Assembly (NCBI RefSeq): GCF_029624125.1
Contig: NZ_JARSBN010000001.1
Coordinates: 513,901-577,900, forward strand
Source of the DNA: Winogradskyella marincola
GTDB lineage: Bacteria; Bacteroidota; Bacteroidia; Flavobacteriales; Flavobacteriaceae
Length of the DNA stretch: 64,000 nt
Direction: 5' to 3'
Below the pieces are notes generated by a model. That model was not told the origin of the DNA. It did not search any database and was given only the letters and a program-made list of their open reading frames with translations. The position numbers were made by a program, and so were the translations under genes. This document shows, piece by piece, positions 41,761 through 50,942 of this stretch. How positions within the stretch are numbered: position 1 is the first letter of the stretch; each line of letters starts with the position of its first letter.

Positions 41761-44013
41761 ATGATTCCAAAAACTTACAAAGAGGTCATAGACCTAGGTG
41801 ATGGTAGAGAAATCTCTATCGAAACCGGAAAACTTGCAAAACAGGCTCATGGTTCTGTTGTTGTGCAATCTGGAAAATGTATGTTATTATGTACAGTTGT
41901 TTCCAACTATAAAGCTGCAGACGTAGATTTTTTACCATTAACAGTAGATTACCGTGAAAAATTTGCTGCTGCTGGTCGTTATCCTGGTGGTTTCTTTAAA
42001 AGAGAAGCAAGACCAAGCGACGGAGAAGTATTAACTATGCGTCTTGTAGACCGTGTTTTACGTCCATTATTCCCAAAAGATTACCACAGCGAAACTCAGG
42101 TAATGATTCAATTAATGTCTCATGATCCAGAAGTTATGCCAGACGCTATGGCTGGTTTAGCTGCATCTGCTGCTATTCAATTATCAGACATTCCTTTTGA
42201 AACTCCAATATCAGAAGTAAGAGTTGGACGTATTAATGGAGAATTCATCATCAATCCAACATTAGCACAATTAGCAGAATCTGATATCGACATGATGATT
42301 GGTGCATCTGCTGATTCTGTAATGATGGTAGAAGGTGAAATGGATGAGATTTCTGAAGAAGAAATGACAGAAGCTATCAAAGCTGCTCACGAAGCTATTA
42401 AAATACAGTGTGAAGCTCAAACAAAATTAGCTGAAGCATTTGGTAAAAAAGAAACCAGAGAATACGAACCAGAAAGAGCAGACGAAGATTTAGCTAAAAA
42501 GATCCACGATATGGCATACGACAAAGTATATGCTGTAGCAAAAGCAGGATCTTCTAAGCACGAACGTGGTGCTGCATTTGCAGAAATTAAAGAAGAAATA
42601 ATCGCTTCATTCTCTGAAGAAGAAGTCGAAGATTTTGGCGATTTAATTTCAAAATATTATAGCAAAGCTGAAAAAGCTGCTGTACGTGACTTAACATTAA
42701 ACGAAGGATTACGTTTAGACGGTCGTAAAACAACAGAGATTAGACCAATTTGGTGTGAGGTAGACTACTTACCATCAACACATGGTTCTTCTATCTTTAC
42801 TCGTGGAGAAACGCAAGCATTAGCAACCGTTACTTTAGGAACAAGTAGAGAAGCTAACCAAATAGACATGCCATCTTTTGAAGGTGAAGAGCGTTTCTAT
42901 TTACACTATAACTTCCCTCCATTTTCAACAGGTGAAGCAAGACCAATTAGAGGTACTTCTAGACGTGAAGTAGGTCATGGTAACTTAGCGCAACGTGCAT
43001 TAAAAGGTATGGTACCAGAAGATTGTCCATACACTGTACGTGTGGTTTCAGAAGTATTAGAATCTAACGGGTCTTCTTCTATGGCAACAGTTTGTGCTGG
43101 TACTATGGCACTTATGGATGCTGGTGTACAATTAAAAAAGCCTGTTTCTGGTATTGCAATGGGATTAATCACCGACACAGAGTCTGGTAAATACGCTGTA
43201 TTATCTGATATTTTAGGAGATGAAGATCACTTAGGTGATATGGACTTTAAAGTAACTGGTACTGCAGATGGTATTACGGCTTGCCAAATGGATATTAAAG
43301 TAAAAGGATTATCGTATGAGATTTTAGTAAATGCACTAAAACAAGCTCGTGATGGTCGTTTACATATCTTAGGCAAATTAACAGATACAATTTCTACGCC
43401 TAATGGTGACGTTAAAGGTCATGCACCAAAAATGGTTACAAGACGTATTCCTAATGAATTCATCGGAGCACTTATTGGTCCTGGTGGAAAGAATATTCAA
43501 GAACTACAGAAAGAAACAGAAACTACTATTGTTATCAATGAAGATCCTGTTACAGAAGAAGGTATTGTTGAAATCTTAGGAGTTGGTTCTGAAGGAATCG
43601 ATGCAGTATTAGCTCGTATCGACGCGATGCTATTCAAACCAGAAGTTGGTAGCATCTACGAAGTAAAAGTGATTAAAATGCTAGATTTTGGAGCTGTTGT
43701 AGAGTATACAGAAGCACCAGGAAACGAAGTCTTATTACACGTTAGTGAATTAGCTTGGGAACGTACAGAAAATGTATCTGATGTTGTAAACATGGGAGAT
43801 GTATTTGATGTAAAATACTTTGGTATAGACTCAAGAACACGAAAAGAAAAAGTATCTCGTAAAGCTATTTTACCAAAACCAGAAGGTTGGGAAGATAGAC
43901 CAAAACGCGACAACAATAAAGGGGGTAACAGAGACAATCGTGGACGTGACAACCGTAACAAAGGTAATCGCAGAGACGACAGAAACCGTAAAGACAATAA
44001 CAAAGAAGATTAA
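41761..44013 (+). CDS. pnp: Polyribonucleotide nucleotidyltransferase (PNPase) with charged Arg/Asn-rich tail
   Basis: PNPase degrades RNA 3'-to-5' using phosphate. Two RNase PH cores are present ([21 protein letters not shown] and [20 protein letters not shown]), followed by a KH domain ([15 protein letters not shown], about residue 565) and an S1 domain ([21 protein letters not shown], about 630-700). After the S1 domain come about 38 residues made almost only of Arg, Asn, Asp, Lys and Gly, likely a disordered RNA-binding tail. The leader of about 150 nt ends with a 12-codon open frame whose TGA overlaps the pnp ATG. Total length is 750 residues. Confidence 0.96.
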   Translation: MIPKTYKEVIDLGDGREISIETGKLAKQAHGSVVVQSGKCMLLCTVVSNYKAADVDFLPLTVDYREKFAAAGRYPGGFFKREARPSDGEVLTMRLVDRVLRPLFPKDYHSETQVMIQLMSHDPEVMPDAMAGLAASAAIQLSDIPFETPISEVRVGRINGEFIINPTLAQLAESDIDMMIGASADSVMMVEGEMDEISEEEMTEAIKAAHEAIKIQCEAQTKLAEAFGKKETREYEPERADEDLAKKIHDMAYDKVYAVAKAGSSKHERGAAFAEIKEEIIASFSEEEVEDFGDLISKYYSKAEKAAVRDLTLNEGLRLDGRKTTEIRPIWCEVDYLPSTHGSSIFTRGETQALATVTLGTSREANQIDMPSFEGEERFYLHYNFPPFSTGEARPIRGTSRREVGHGNLAQRALKGMVPEDCPYTVRVVSEVLESNGSSSMATVCAGTMALMDAGVQLKKPVSGIAMGLITDTESGKYAVLSDILGDEDHLGDMDFKVTGTADGITACQMDIKVKGLSYEILVNALKQARDGRLHILGKLTDTISTPNGDVKGHAPKMVTRRIPNEFIGALIGPGGKNIQELQKETETTIVINEDPVTEEGIVEILGVGSEGIDAVLARIDAMLFKPEVGSIYEVKVIKMLDFGAVVEYTEAPGNEVLLHVSELAWERTENVSDVVNMGDVFDVKYFGIDSRTRKEKVSRKAILPKPEGWEDRPKRDNNKGGNRDNRGRDNRNKGNRRDDRNRKDNNKED

Positions 44014-44033
44014 TTAAATCATCTTTAATTGCT

Positions 44034-44066
44034 AAAAAAAGCCCATCAAATTTTGATGGGCTTTTT
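44034..44066. terminator. Bidirectional terminator between pnp and the lipoprotein gene
   Basis: GCCCATCAAA / TTTGATGGGC flanked by A7 and T5 lies 20 nt after pnp and just beyond the 3' end of the convergent 44070 gene. Confidence 0.8.
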
Positions 44067-44069
44067 ATT

Positions 44070-44477
44070 TTAATTAGGAAAGGAAACTGGTGCAAAATCT
44101 AAATTTGGTCCATCCCAGGTGGTAATAAATATTACAGATAGCACAACTCCAGAAATCAACAATCCAACACCTGTTCCATATATAATAGACATTGTCTTAT
44201 TATGCAATCGTATAGATTCAATAGAATTCGGATCAATAAGATTTAATTGATCATTTCCTTTAACTCTCTTAATCCCATAATAAACACCATCAGAATGAAC
44301 AATCTTTTTAAATTTTAATTTTATACCATTTTTGGTTAAAATCTTTACTCTTTTACCTTCTTCAACAGCTTTATCTAGAGTAACATGCTCTTTATGATAA
44401 ACTCTACAACTTTGAAATAATATTAAACTTGTTAGAATAACACTAATTAGTCTTATTTGTTTTCTAGCACTTTTCAT
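44070..44477 (-). CDS. Putative lipoprotein with one additional membrane helix
   Basis: From ATG 44477 the product has 135 residues. A basic N-terminus and hydrophobic helix end in LILFQSC, a lipobox-like site (Cys about 24). A middle domain follows (EGKRVKILTKNGIKLKFKKIV) that resembles a small SH3-like or Sm-like beta unit, then NSIESIRLHNKT and a second hydrophobic helix (about 97-121). The longer frame from 44516 adds 13 residues upstream of the natural signal start. I do not recognise the family. It is convergent with pnp and divergent from the regulator at 44612. Confidence 0.6.
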   Translation of the reverse strand: MKSARKQIRLISVILTSLILFQSCRVYHKEHVTLDKAVEEGKRVKILTKNGIKLKFKKIVHSDGVYYGIKRVKGNDQLNLIDPNSIESIRLHNKTMSIIYGTGVGLLISGVVLSVIFITTWDGPNLDFAPVSFPN

Positions 44478-44556
44478 ATCAATAAAATTTAGATTCACAC
44501 CTAAATTAACTTGCAATAATTGAAATTAAATTATTTATTTCACGTAAATCACAATC

Positions 44557-44564
44557 TATTTTTG
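44557..44564 (+). promoter_or_regulatory. -7 element upstream of the Xre-type regulator
   Basis: TATTTTTG fits TAnnTTTG, 47 nt before the ATG at 44612. Confidence 0.4.
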
Positions 44565-44611
44565 TAATTTTTACAAATACATATAAATACTTTAACTTTA
44601 AATATCATTTT

Positions 44612-45610
44612 ATGCAAAGTATATTTATTAATCATCTAAAAGAAAAAGCATCATCTAAAACCTCCTTTGTTGAAGAAGTGGCTACTATTTTAGATATAGG
44701 CTACGATGCCGCATACAGACGCATAAACCAAAAAACAAACCTTAACCTTGAAGAAGCTGTAAAACTTGCTAAATACTACAAAATATCCTTAAACCAACTA
44801 TTCGAGGTAGGTAGTCAAAATACTATTATTACAGAAAAATCACCAATCATAGAAAATGAATCTCAATTAGAGTCGTACTTTACTAAATCTATAGAAAATC
44901 TTATCCCACTCACTAAACTTAAAAGCGCTTCAATCTTATATTCCGCTAAAGACATCCCTTTATTTTACACCTTAAAAGATTCATACATTACACGCTATAA
45001 AATTTATGTTTGGTTAAAACTGTCTAATAAAGAGATGACTAAAAACAAGATTTCGTTTGATGAGTTTATTAAAACGATTCCTGATTCTTTATTAGAAAAG
45101 GCATTTGAGCTTGGCCAAACCTATAATTTCATTAACATAACAGAGTTTTGGAATGACAATACCATAAATGGAACCTTAGAACAAATCACCTATTTTTATG
45201 AATCTCAGCTTTTATCTAAAGAGTTGGCATTGAATATATGTGATGATCTTACTGATATAGTGAACCATATTGAAGAACAAACTATAAAACAGAGTATTTT
45301 AAACTCAAAAAACAACGCATCTTACAATCTCTACAAAAGCGATTTACTAACTATGAGTAACATTATCTTAGTTAAAACCAACTATAGAAAAGCTTTTTTT
45401 GTTCCTTACACAGTTTTAGAGTATTTAAAAGTTGAACATCAACCAACTTGCGATGTCATGGATGAATTTTTCAAAAAACAAATGACAAACTCAAAATTAC
45501 TAGTCCATTCTGGTGAGAAAGACAGAACCTTGTTCTTTAATAAAATGCATCGCAAAATAGAGAAACTTAAAAATCAGATTTCATTAAACTCAATAACAGA
45601 TCTCGATTAG
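44612..45610 (+). CDS. Xre-type helix-turn-helix regulator with large unknown C-terminal domain
   Basis: The first 70 residues resemble a lambda-repressor-like HTH: EEVATILDIGYDAAYRRI as helices 2-3 and LEEAVKLAKYYKISLNQLF as the following helices. The remaining 260 residues are helical and show no motif I recognise; they contain TYNFINITEFWNDN and a repeated hydrophobic/charged pattern as in ligand- or peptide-binding helical domains. No membrane segment is present. It stands alone 141 nt before a glycosyltransferase gene in the same direction. I would call it a DNA-binding regulator with unknown targets. Confidence 0.65.
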   Translation: MQSIFINHLKEKASSKTSFVEEVATILDIGYDAAYRRINQKTNLNLEEAVKLAKYYKISLNQLFEVGSQNTIITEKSPIIENESQLESYFTKSIENLIPLTKLKSASILYSAKDIPLFYTLKDSYITRYKIYVWLKLSNKEMTKNKISFDEFIKTIPDSLLEKAFELGQTYNFINITEFWNDNTINGTLEQITYFYESQLLSKELALNICDDLTDIVNHIEEQTIKQSILNSKNNASYNLYKSDLLTMSNIILVKTNYRKAFFVPYTVLEYLKVEHQPTCDVMDEFFKKQMTNSKLLVHSGEKDRTLFFNKMHRKIEKLKNQISLNSITDLD

Positions 45611-45751
45611 CGTATAAAATCAATGGTTCTAAATTTTAACATTTCTAATTTTATAAATCTTAACGGTTTCCCAATTAACATTTCTTAATAATCTAAAACA
45701 GATAAGAGCTCGTAACTATCATATACATCAACACCAAAAACCAAAGGTTAT

Positions 45752-47167
45752 ATGAAAAAAAACAACGCTCCTTTCCACCAACTAAAACAACGTATTTCTA
45801 ACCGACTAAATGCATTCAATGGCTTTTTTATTACAAAAGGAAAAACACAAAGCCATCACAACAAAATTGTTTTATTAAGCACCTTTGCACTGTTTAGCAT
45901 AGGCTTTTATTTTTTATATGTATTTCATAATGATTTTGAAGAGCTTAATGCCGAACGTATAAGTTCTAAACTTGGACTCACATTTATGATTACAGCAGTA
46001 ATCTTATTTGTTTATAAAGCCTTCTTCTTTTTGTATACAGCTTATAACTATTACAAATACAAAGCCATTGATTCCATATCTAATGAAGAGCTCCCAACTT
46101 GCACAGTCATTGTTCCTGCATACAACGAAGGCAAACAAGTCTATGATACTTTAATGAGCCTAGCAGAGAGCAACTACCCATCTGAAAAACTTGAATTACT
46201 ATCCATTGATGATGGTAGTAAAGACGATACCTGGAAATGGATGATGGCAGCCAAAGACGTTTTAGGAGACAATCTAAAAATCTACCAACAACCACACAAC
46301 CAAGGAAAAAGACATGCACTCTACAGAGGGTTTAATCTTGGTACTGGTGATGTTTTTGTTACTGTAGATAGCGACAGTATTGTTACAGAAGACACGTTAA
46401 GAAATTTAGTGAGTCCTTTTGTAAAAGATAAAAACTGTGGTGCTGTTGCTGGTAACATAAGAGTGCTAAACAACAAAAAGGAATTACTCCCTAAAATGCT
46501 GGATGTTAGTTTTGTTATGAGTTTTGAATTTGTAAGATCTGCCGAAAGCAACCTCAACTCTGTATTATGTACTCCAGGAGCTTTAGCGGCTTACCGAAGA
46601 GATGCTGTATTTTCCTGCTTACCAGAATGGATTAACCAAACTTTTATGGGACAACCATCTGATATTGGTGAAGACAGAGCTATGACGAATATGATTTTGA
46701 AACAAGGCAAGCATGTTTTATTTCAACAAAATGCTGTTGCTTATACCAATGTACCCGACAAATATCCAGGACTGTATAAAATGTTTATTCGTTGGGGACG
46801 AAGCAACGTTAGAGAAAATTTAGAAATGGCAAAATATGTGTTTACCAATTTTAGAAAAGGGAATAAAACAGGCAGCAGACTTTTATTTATTAGTCAATTC
46901 TTAAGAATTGTAATGAGCTATCCTTTTGTAATTTTTATGCTTTTCTTTGTGCTAACACACCCATTACTGTTCTTAGGCTCTACCTTAGTAAGCATTATTA
47001 TTCTATCTACTTTTTCGGTGGCATTTTTCGCTTACCGTTACGAAATAAAAGAATCCGTTTGGGCATACACTTATAGTATACTGTACACTTTTGCATTGTT
47101 CTGGATTACTCCTTATGCTATTGCCACCGCAAATAAGAGAGGTTGGCTAACGCGCGAATTGAAATAA
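45752..47167 (+). CDS. Membrane family-2 glycosyltransferase (hyaluronan/cellulose synthase-like)
   Basis: The 471-residue protein has two membrane helices before the catalytic domain (about 47-65 and 77-100) and three or four after it (about 375-460). The GT-A domain has TVIVPAYNEGKQVYDTLMSL, the UDP-binding LLSIDDGSKDDTW, DXD-like VTVDSDSIV, the acceptor-site GEDRAMT and the RWGRSNVRE motif of processive synthases (Q/R-x-x-RW type). It probably makes or extends a cell-surface polysaccharide. There are no partner genes nearby, and the dedicated polysaccharide locus is 10 kb downstream. A terminator follows. Confidence 0.85.
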   Translation: MKKNNAPFHQLKQRISNRLNAFNGFFITKGKTQSHHNKIVLLSTFALFSIGFYFLYVFHNDFEELNAERISSKLGLTFMITAVILFVYKAFFFLYTAYNYYKYKAIDSISNEELPTCTVIVPAYNEGKQVYDTLMSLAESNYPSEKLELLSIDDGSKDDTWKWMMAAKDVLGDNLKIYQQPHNQGKRHALYRGFNLGTGDVFVTVDSDSIVTEDTLRNLVSPFVKDKNCGAVAGNIRVLNNKKELLPKMLDVSFVMSFEFVRSAESNLNSVLCTPGALAAYRRDAVFSCLPEWINQTFMGQPSDIGEDRAMTNMILKQGKHVLFQQNAVAYTNVPDKYPGLYKMFIRWGRSNVRENLEMAKYVFTNFRKGNKTGSRLLFISQFLRIVMSYPFVIFMLFFVLTHPLLFLGSTLVSIIILSTFSVAFFAYRYEIKESVWAYTYSILYTFALFWITPYAIATANKRGWLTRELK

Positions 47168-47187
47168 AAAGCTAAAAAAATTACAAT

Positions 47188-47225
47188 AAAAAAACGCCTG
47201 AATACCGAAGTATTCAGGCGTTTTC
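47188..47225 (+). terminator. Terminator of the glycosyltransferase gene
   Basis: An 11-bp stem CGCCTGAATAC / GTATTCAGGCG with a CGAA tetraloop is flanked by an A run and TTTT. It may also end the convergent DUF6029 transcript. Confidence 0.8.
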
Positions 47226-47251
47226 TGTTTTCATTAAAAACAGAGCTTTTA

Positions 47252-48934
47252 CTAAAAAGACATTAATAAACTAGCAGACAATCCTGTTGCTTCAGGTACA
47301 AATCTACAAACACCTCCAACACATACTAAACCTGCACGTTGCCTTCCATAGCTTAGAGAAAAGCGCGTTGTTCCTTTATTAAAGCTTCCTCCAATATTAT
47401 AATAATGGTTTTCTGAAGTACTACTATCAGTTCCACTATTATAGATGTCATTAACATAAAATGATAATCTCGGACTTGCATTGTATTCTATTGTACCACC
47501 AACCCAATCATGGTTTTCTGAATTAGACCACATTTTCTGTAACTCTAAACGCACAGACTGTCCAATTTTTCCAAATTTATATGTTGTTTCTCCTACTACA
47601 ATATTGGTTTTAATTTGTTCACCTGAAAAATTATCCTCAATAGTTTTTTGGTTGTAATATTGGTTAACGTAGTAAAAAATAGAGTTAACTTTTTTGTTCC
47701 ACTTTTTTCTAATTTCTAAACTTAAATCAGAGAAATACTTATCACCAAAACCAAAATAGTCTACATCATAAGATAAATTATCATAATCGTAGTTACCTTT
47801 TAAACCTGCCCAATATGATGCGTTAAACGCCAACTTAGTTCCATATTTACCTCCGAGTGCTGTTCCTTTTTTAATGTTATAAAACACATCTATCTGCCCT
47901 CCTATTTCACCAGCTTCCATAAGTTCAGGGTCTGCAAAAACAACTTGAGATTGCGCCTGATACACAAAAATATTAGACAGTAAATAATCATGCTGCTTTG
48001 TTAATGCAGGTGTAAAATTGATATTGTTTTCTAAAAACACATTTCCTGTTTTTTCGCGTTCGGAATAGAAACCCATATTTTCTAATCGTCTAAATGTAGC
48101 ATCTAAACCAAATCCCTTTTTTGAGAACCCAGTATTAAACAATAAAGCACTACCTGGATTTACAAAATCATCTAGCAATTGTCCGTTAAATACATAAACA
48201 TCATCAGACTTAGCCACGTACTCTGCATTAGCATAAAAACTACCTTTAGAAAAGTCTATACGACCAGAAAAAGCATTGGTTAATTCATCAAAATTAGGGT
48301 CTTCTATATTGGTTTTTTCTTGTCTGCCAACATAACTAAGACCAAGGTTTAATGATGAGTTTTCGAGCTTAAATATGTTAGAAATATCAATTTCAGTATT
48401 AAAACCAAAAATATCACTATCTGCAGTTTCAAAGCCAACACGTTGTTTTCCATACAACCCTGATAAAGACAAAAAGTTTGTTGGCATGTATTTTACTCTT
48501 CCTCCTAAAAGTGCATTATTAAGTCCCAACTGTCTGTCTTCCCAGTTACGGAGTATAAGACCACTACCAAACTGCTCATAGAAATGTCCTGCTGTAGCTT
48601 CTAGTTTTTCACTTCTATAATTAAGCGAGTAGATACCTAAGTTGGTACCATCAAAGTTTGGCGAATAGTTAAGCAATGCCAAAGGTTCGTATGACTCTAA
48701 CTGAACAGTAGCTGTGAAATTTTTAAGAAAATTATAATCTAATTTTAAATAAGAATTAACTCTAAGGTGTTTATCTGTATCGTCATTTACATCATCCTCA
48801 AAAGATCCTGTGCGTTTATCGTCGTTATACCAAGCCATGTTAGACTCTAGACCAACACGTAAATTATCTAGTAACTGCGCAGACATTTGATTTATGGTAA
48901 AACAAAATGCTACCAGCAATAAAAGCTTTTTCAT
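47252..48934 (-). CDS. DUF6029-type outer-membrane beta-barrel protein with C-terminal cysteine pair
   Basis: The 560-residue protein has a signal peptide (cleavage near NQMSAQLL) and a regular alternation of aromatic-rich strands to the C-terminal Phe, as in outer-membrane barrels. I recall the pattern LLDNLRVGLESNMAWYNDD and HFYEQFGSGLILRNWEDRQL as the family named DUF6029; this was not checked. The last strands contain CVGGVC (Cys538 and Cys543), unusual because exported barrels seldom carry free cysteines. It lies 38 nt downstream of a TlpA-type thioredoxin and probably shares its transcript. A disulfide in the barrel would be a natural substrate for that thioredoxin. Confidence 0.78.
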   Translation of the reverse strand: MKKLLLLVAFCFTINQMSAQLLDNLRVGLESNMAWYNDDKRTGSFEDDVNDDTDKHLRVNSYLKLDYNFLKNFTATVQLESYEPLALLNYSPNFDGTNLGIYSLNYRSEKLEATAGHFYEQFGSGLILRNWEDRQLGLNNALLGGRVKYMPTNFLSLSGLYGKQRVGFETADSDIFGFNTEIDISNIFKLENSSLNLGLSYVGRQEKTNIEDPNFDELTNAFSGRIDFSKGSFYANAEYVAKSDDVYVFNGQLLDDFVNPGSALLFNTGFSKKGFGLDATFRRLENMGFYSEREKTGNVFLENNINFTPALTKQHDYLLSNIFVYQAQSQVVFADPELMEAGEIGGQIDVFYNIKKGTALGGKYGTKLAFNASYWAGLKGNYDYDNLSYDVDYFGFGDKYFSDLSLEIRKKWNKKVNSIFYYVNQYYNQKTIEDNFSGEQIKTNIVVGETTYKFGKIGQSVRLELQKMWSNSENHDWVGGTIEYNASPRLSFYVNDIYNSGTDSSTSENHYYNIGGSFNKGTTRFSLSYGRQRAGLVCVGGVCRFVPEATGLSASLLMSF

Positions 48935-48972
48935 AAGTAAAGGGTAATTTAGTTAGGTTAGTTTAGAGTAAA

Positions 48973-49455
48973 TTATTTCTTAGCGTGTTCTTTTACAACC
49001 TCATAAAGTTCTTCTTCACTTCCTGGTGTATAACCTGTTCTTGTATGAATAATTTCTCCGTTTTTCACCACTACAACATATGGCAATACACTTATGTTTA
49101 AGGCTCTTTTAAGGTCTTGGTTATCATCTAACAAAATCTGATACTCCCAACCTTTACCATTTACCAAAGGCATTACTCTCTTTTTGGTTCTAGCATCATC
49201 GGTAGAGATAGCAATAAGCTCTACATTGGTTTCGTCTTGCCAATCTTCAGATACATCTGCAATAGCATCTAACTCGTTAATACAAGGCACACACCATGTT
49301 GCCCAAAAACTAAATATTTTTATATCATCAGAGTTCGCTAGTTCCTTTACAGACACACTGTTTCCCTCTAAGTCATTAAGACTTAAATCAGGAAATTCTT
49401 GACTATTTATACATAAAGAACTTAAAAAGAGTAGGGTAAAAAATAGGTGTTTCAT
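48973..49455 (-). CDS. TlpA-family periplasmic thioredoxin
   Basis: The 160-residue protein has a signal peptide (about 1-18, ending CINSQE) and a thioredoxin fold with active site FWATWCVPCINELDA (Cys55, Cys58). The family cis-Pro is in NISVLPYVVVVKNG. As a TlpA/ResA-like protein it would reduce or oxidise disulfides in the envelope. It is the first gene of a unit with the DUF6029 barrel and is divergent, by 50 nt, from an Omp28-like lipoprotein that also has a CxxC site. No DsbD-type electron donor is seen in the window. Confidence 0.9.
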   Translation of the reverse strand: MKHLFFTLLFLSSLCINSQEFPDLSLNDLEGNSVSVKELANSDDIKIFSFWATWCVPCINELDAIADVSEDWQDETNVELIAISTDDARTKKRVMPLVNGKGWEYQILLDDNQDLKRALNISVLPYVVVVKNGEIIHTRTGYTPGSEEELYEVVKEHAKK

Positions 49456-49505
49456 TGATTTTTTAAACCAAACTTCAACTCTTTATTATTAAAATTTTGC
49501 ATTTT

Positions 49506-50615
49506 ATGAAAACTAAACACTTAATTAATCTTTTGTTTATTGCCTTAACCATTAGCTTTAGTTCATGTAGTAGTGATAGCGATGGTGATGGTGGTGGAAA
49601 CGGTAATGGCAACGGTAATGGTAACGGTAACGGTAACGGTAACGAAATCTCAAGTATTTCTGTTCAAGTATCTAGCTCTGTAGCTTGCGGAATATACGTT
49701 GGTGACATTGTTAATTTCTCTGTAAAAGGAAACAATAACCAAGATGTTACAAACTCTGCTACAATTTCGGTTAACGGAACTGCTATAACCGGTAACTCAT
49801 ATACAACGACCACAGCAGGATCATTACAAGTTACTGCAACCTACCAAGAAATTACAACAAACAACGCTCTTAACGTTAATGTTGCTGAAGATTATTACAA
49901 ATTCTCCAAAAATGTTTTAGTTGAAGATTACACTGGAACTTGGTGTGGTTACTGCCCAAGAGTATCTCATGCTATAGAATTATCAAGACAACAAACAAGT
50001 CAAGTTACTGTAGTTGCTGTACATAATGATGAAGAATATTATTGTAATGAAGTAACTCAACTTGAAAATGCGTTTGGCATCACAGGATATCCTACAGCAA
50101 AAGTAGACAGAGCATCTGATTGGACCTACCCAGAACCAAGCAACGTAAACCAAGTGGTTGACCCAACATTATGCGACAACGCACCTTTAGGCTTAGCAAT
50201 TACACCGTCATTATCTGGTAATACTATGACTATTAAAGTTGATGCAAAATTTAGTCAGGATTTTGATTTCAACAATACTAAACTTGTTGTTTATATTCTA
50301 GAAGATGGTCTAATTGCTGACCAAGAAAATTACACTAGTTATTATGGTGGTGTAGATGTGATTTCTAATTTTGAACACAACCATGTTCTAAGGTCTAGCT
50401 TAACCAATGTTGCAGGTGATGCTATTAACAGTAGTGAGGTTACAAACTCTTTATACACAAGAACCTTTACTGCCAATGTACCTTCTAACGTAGCCAACAA
50501 CTCAAATATGAGTATTGCCGCCTTCATATCTAATGATAATTTTGCTGGGCAAGCTTATGTTATCAACTCTAGAATGGCTCATTTTGGAGACGCTCAAGAT
50601 TTTGAAGAAAACTAA
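49506..50615 (+). CDS. Omp28-like lipoprotein with thioredoxin-type CxxC domain
   Basis: The ATG at 49506 gives 369 residues; an upstream in-frame TTG at 49497 adds three residues and no signal. A signal peptide ends in SFSSC (Cys21), followed by an acidic/Gly linker and eight Gly-Asn repeats. An Ig-like domain (about 47-128, SSISVQVSSSV) precedes a thioredoxin-like domain with DYTGTWCGYCPRVSHAIE (Cys147, Cys150). The C-terminal part (about 230-360) is beta-rich. Omp28-related proteins are surface or periplasmic lipoproteins of unclear function. The location next to TlpA and DUF6029 genes suggests shared thiol chemistry. Confidence 0.83.
   Translation: MKTKHLINLLFIALTISFSSCSSDSDGDGGGNGNGNGNGNGNGNGNEISSISVQVSSSVACGIYVGDIVNFSVKGNNNQDVTNSATISVNGTAITGNSYTTTTAGSLQVTATYQEITTNNALNVNVAEDYYKFSKNVLVEDYTGTWCGYCPRVSHAIELSRQQTSQVTVVAVHNDEEYYCNEVTQLENAFGITGYPTAKVDRASDWTYPEPSNVNQVVDPTLCDNAPLGLAITPSLSGNTMTIKVDAKFSQDFDFNNTKLVVYILEDGLIADQENYTSYYGGVDVISNFEHNHVLRSSLTNVAGDAINSSEVTNSLYTRTFTANVPSNVANNSNMSIAAFISNDNFAGQAYVINSRMAHFGDAQDFEEN
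49596..49643 (+). repeat. Eight tandem 6-bp units coding Gly-Asn repeats
   Basis: Eight hexamers related to GGTAAC (with GGAAAC, GGTAAT and GGCAAC variants, and four identical GGTAAC units at the end) encode the linker after the lipidated cysteine of the Omp28-like protein. The hexamer keeps the frame, so slippage would change only linker length. Confidence 0.8.
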
Positions 50616-50639
50616 TTATAGCTAACTAACCAACCTTTT

Positions 50640-50671
50640 AAAAGGAGACCATTTTTCGGTCTCCTTTTTTA
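50640..50671 (+). terminator. Terminator of the Omp28-like lipoprotein gene
   Basis: AAAAGGAGACC / GGTCTCCTTTT with a 7-base loop is followed by T residues, 25 nt after the stop codon. Confidence 0.85.
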
Positions 50672-50763
50672 TTTTTAATACTTTCGAACTTCTATTTGCA
50701 TTAAAATTCTTACATGAATTTCACATTTTGTCACCGACAAGCTGACAGTTTTAATGTATTTAA

Positions 50764-50821
50764 CATATCTTAAGATTCACATATCCTTAAGCATACAAGC
50801 AATGTTTTGGCATATCCTCAA
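50764..50821 (+). repeat. Three spaced direct repeats upstream of proCBA
   Basis: CATATCTTAAG (50764), CATATCCTTAAG (50780) and the weaker CATATCCTCAA (50811) start 16 and 31 nt apart, about 1.5 and 3 helical turns. They may be an operator for the proline genes; the pattern is visible, the role is a guess. Confidence 0.4.
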
Positions 50822-50942
50822 CAATTCCACTTTTTCTTTTTAAACTTCAAAAATCTCAAAATCAACTTTTTAGTTTGGCACTATCGCATGGTGTTTGTGG
50901 CTTTATAGACACTGACAGATAAAGTTTAACTAAAAAATAATT

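Larger units (their letters stand above)
50616..50942. other. Gene-free stretch upstream of proC
   Basis: The 327-bp gap begins with the terminator of the Omp28-like gene. It then holds a TTGTC/GACAA inverted repeat near 50737-50749 and three copies of a CATATCCTTAAG-like sequence (50764-50821). No open frame of useful length and no perfect TAnnTTTG is visible on the plus strand near proC; the proC promoter must lie here but cannot be placed. Confidence 0.5.

Noticed and set aside
43656..44003. Minus-strand Leu/Arg/Ser-rich frame opposite pnp
   Set aside because: It is the mirror image of the Arg/Asn-rich PNPase tail and has no independent evidence.
49596..49643. CRISPR-like or phase-variable repeat
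   Set aside because: Units are 6 bp, contiguous and in frame with the Omp28-like gene; there are no spacers, and slippage would not switch the gene off.
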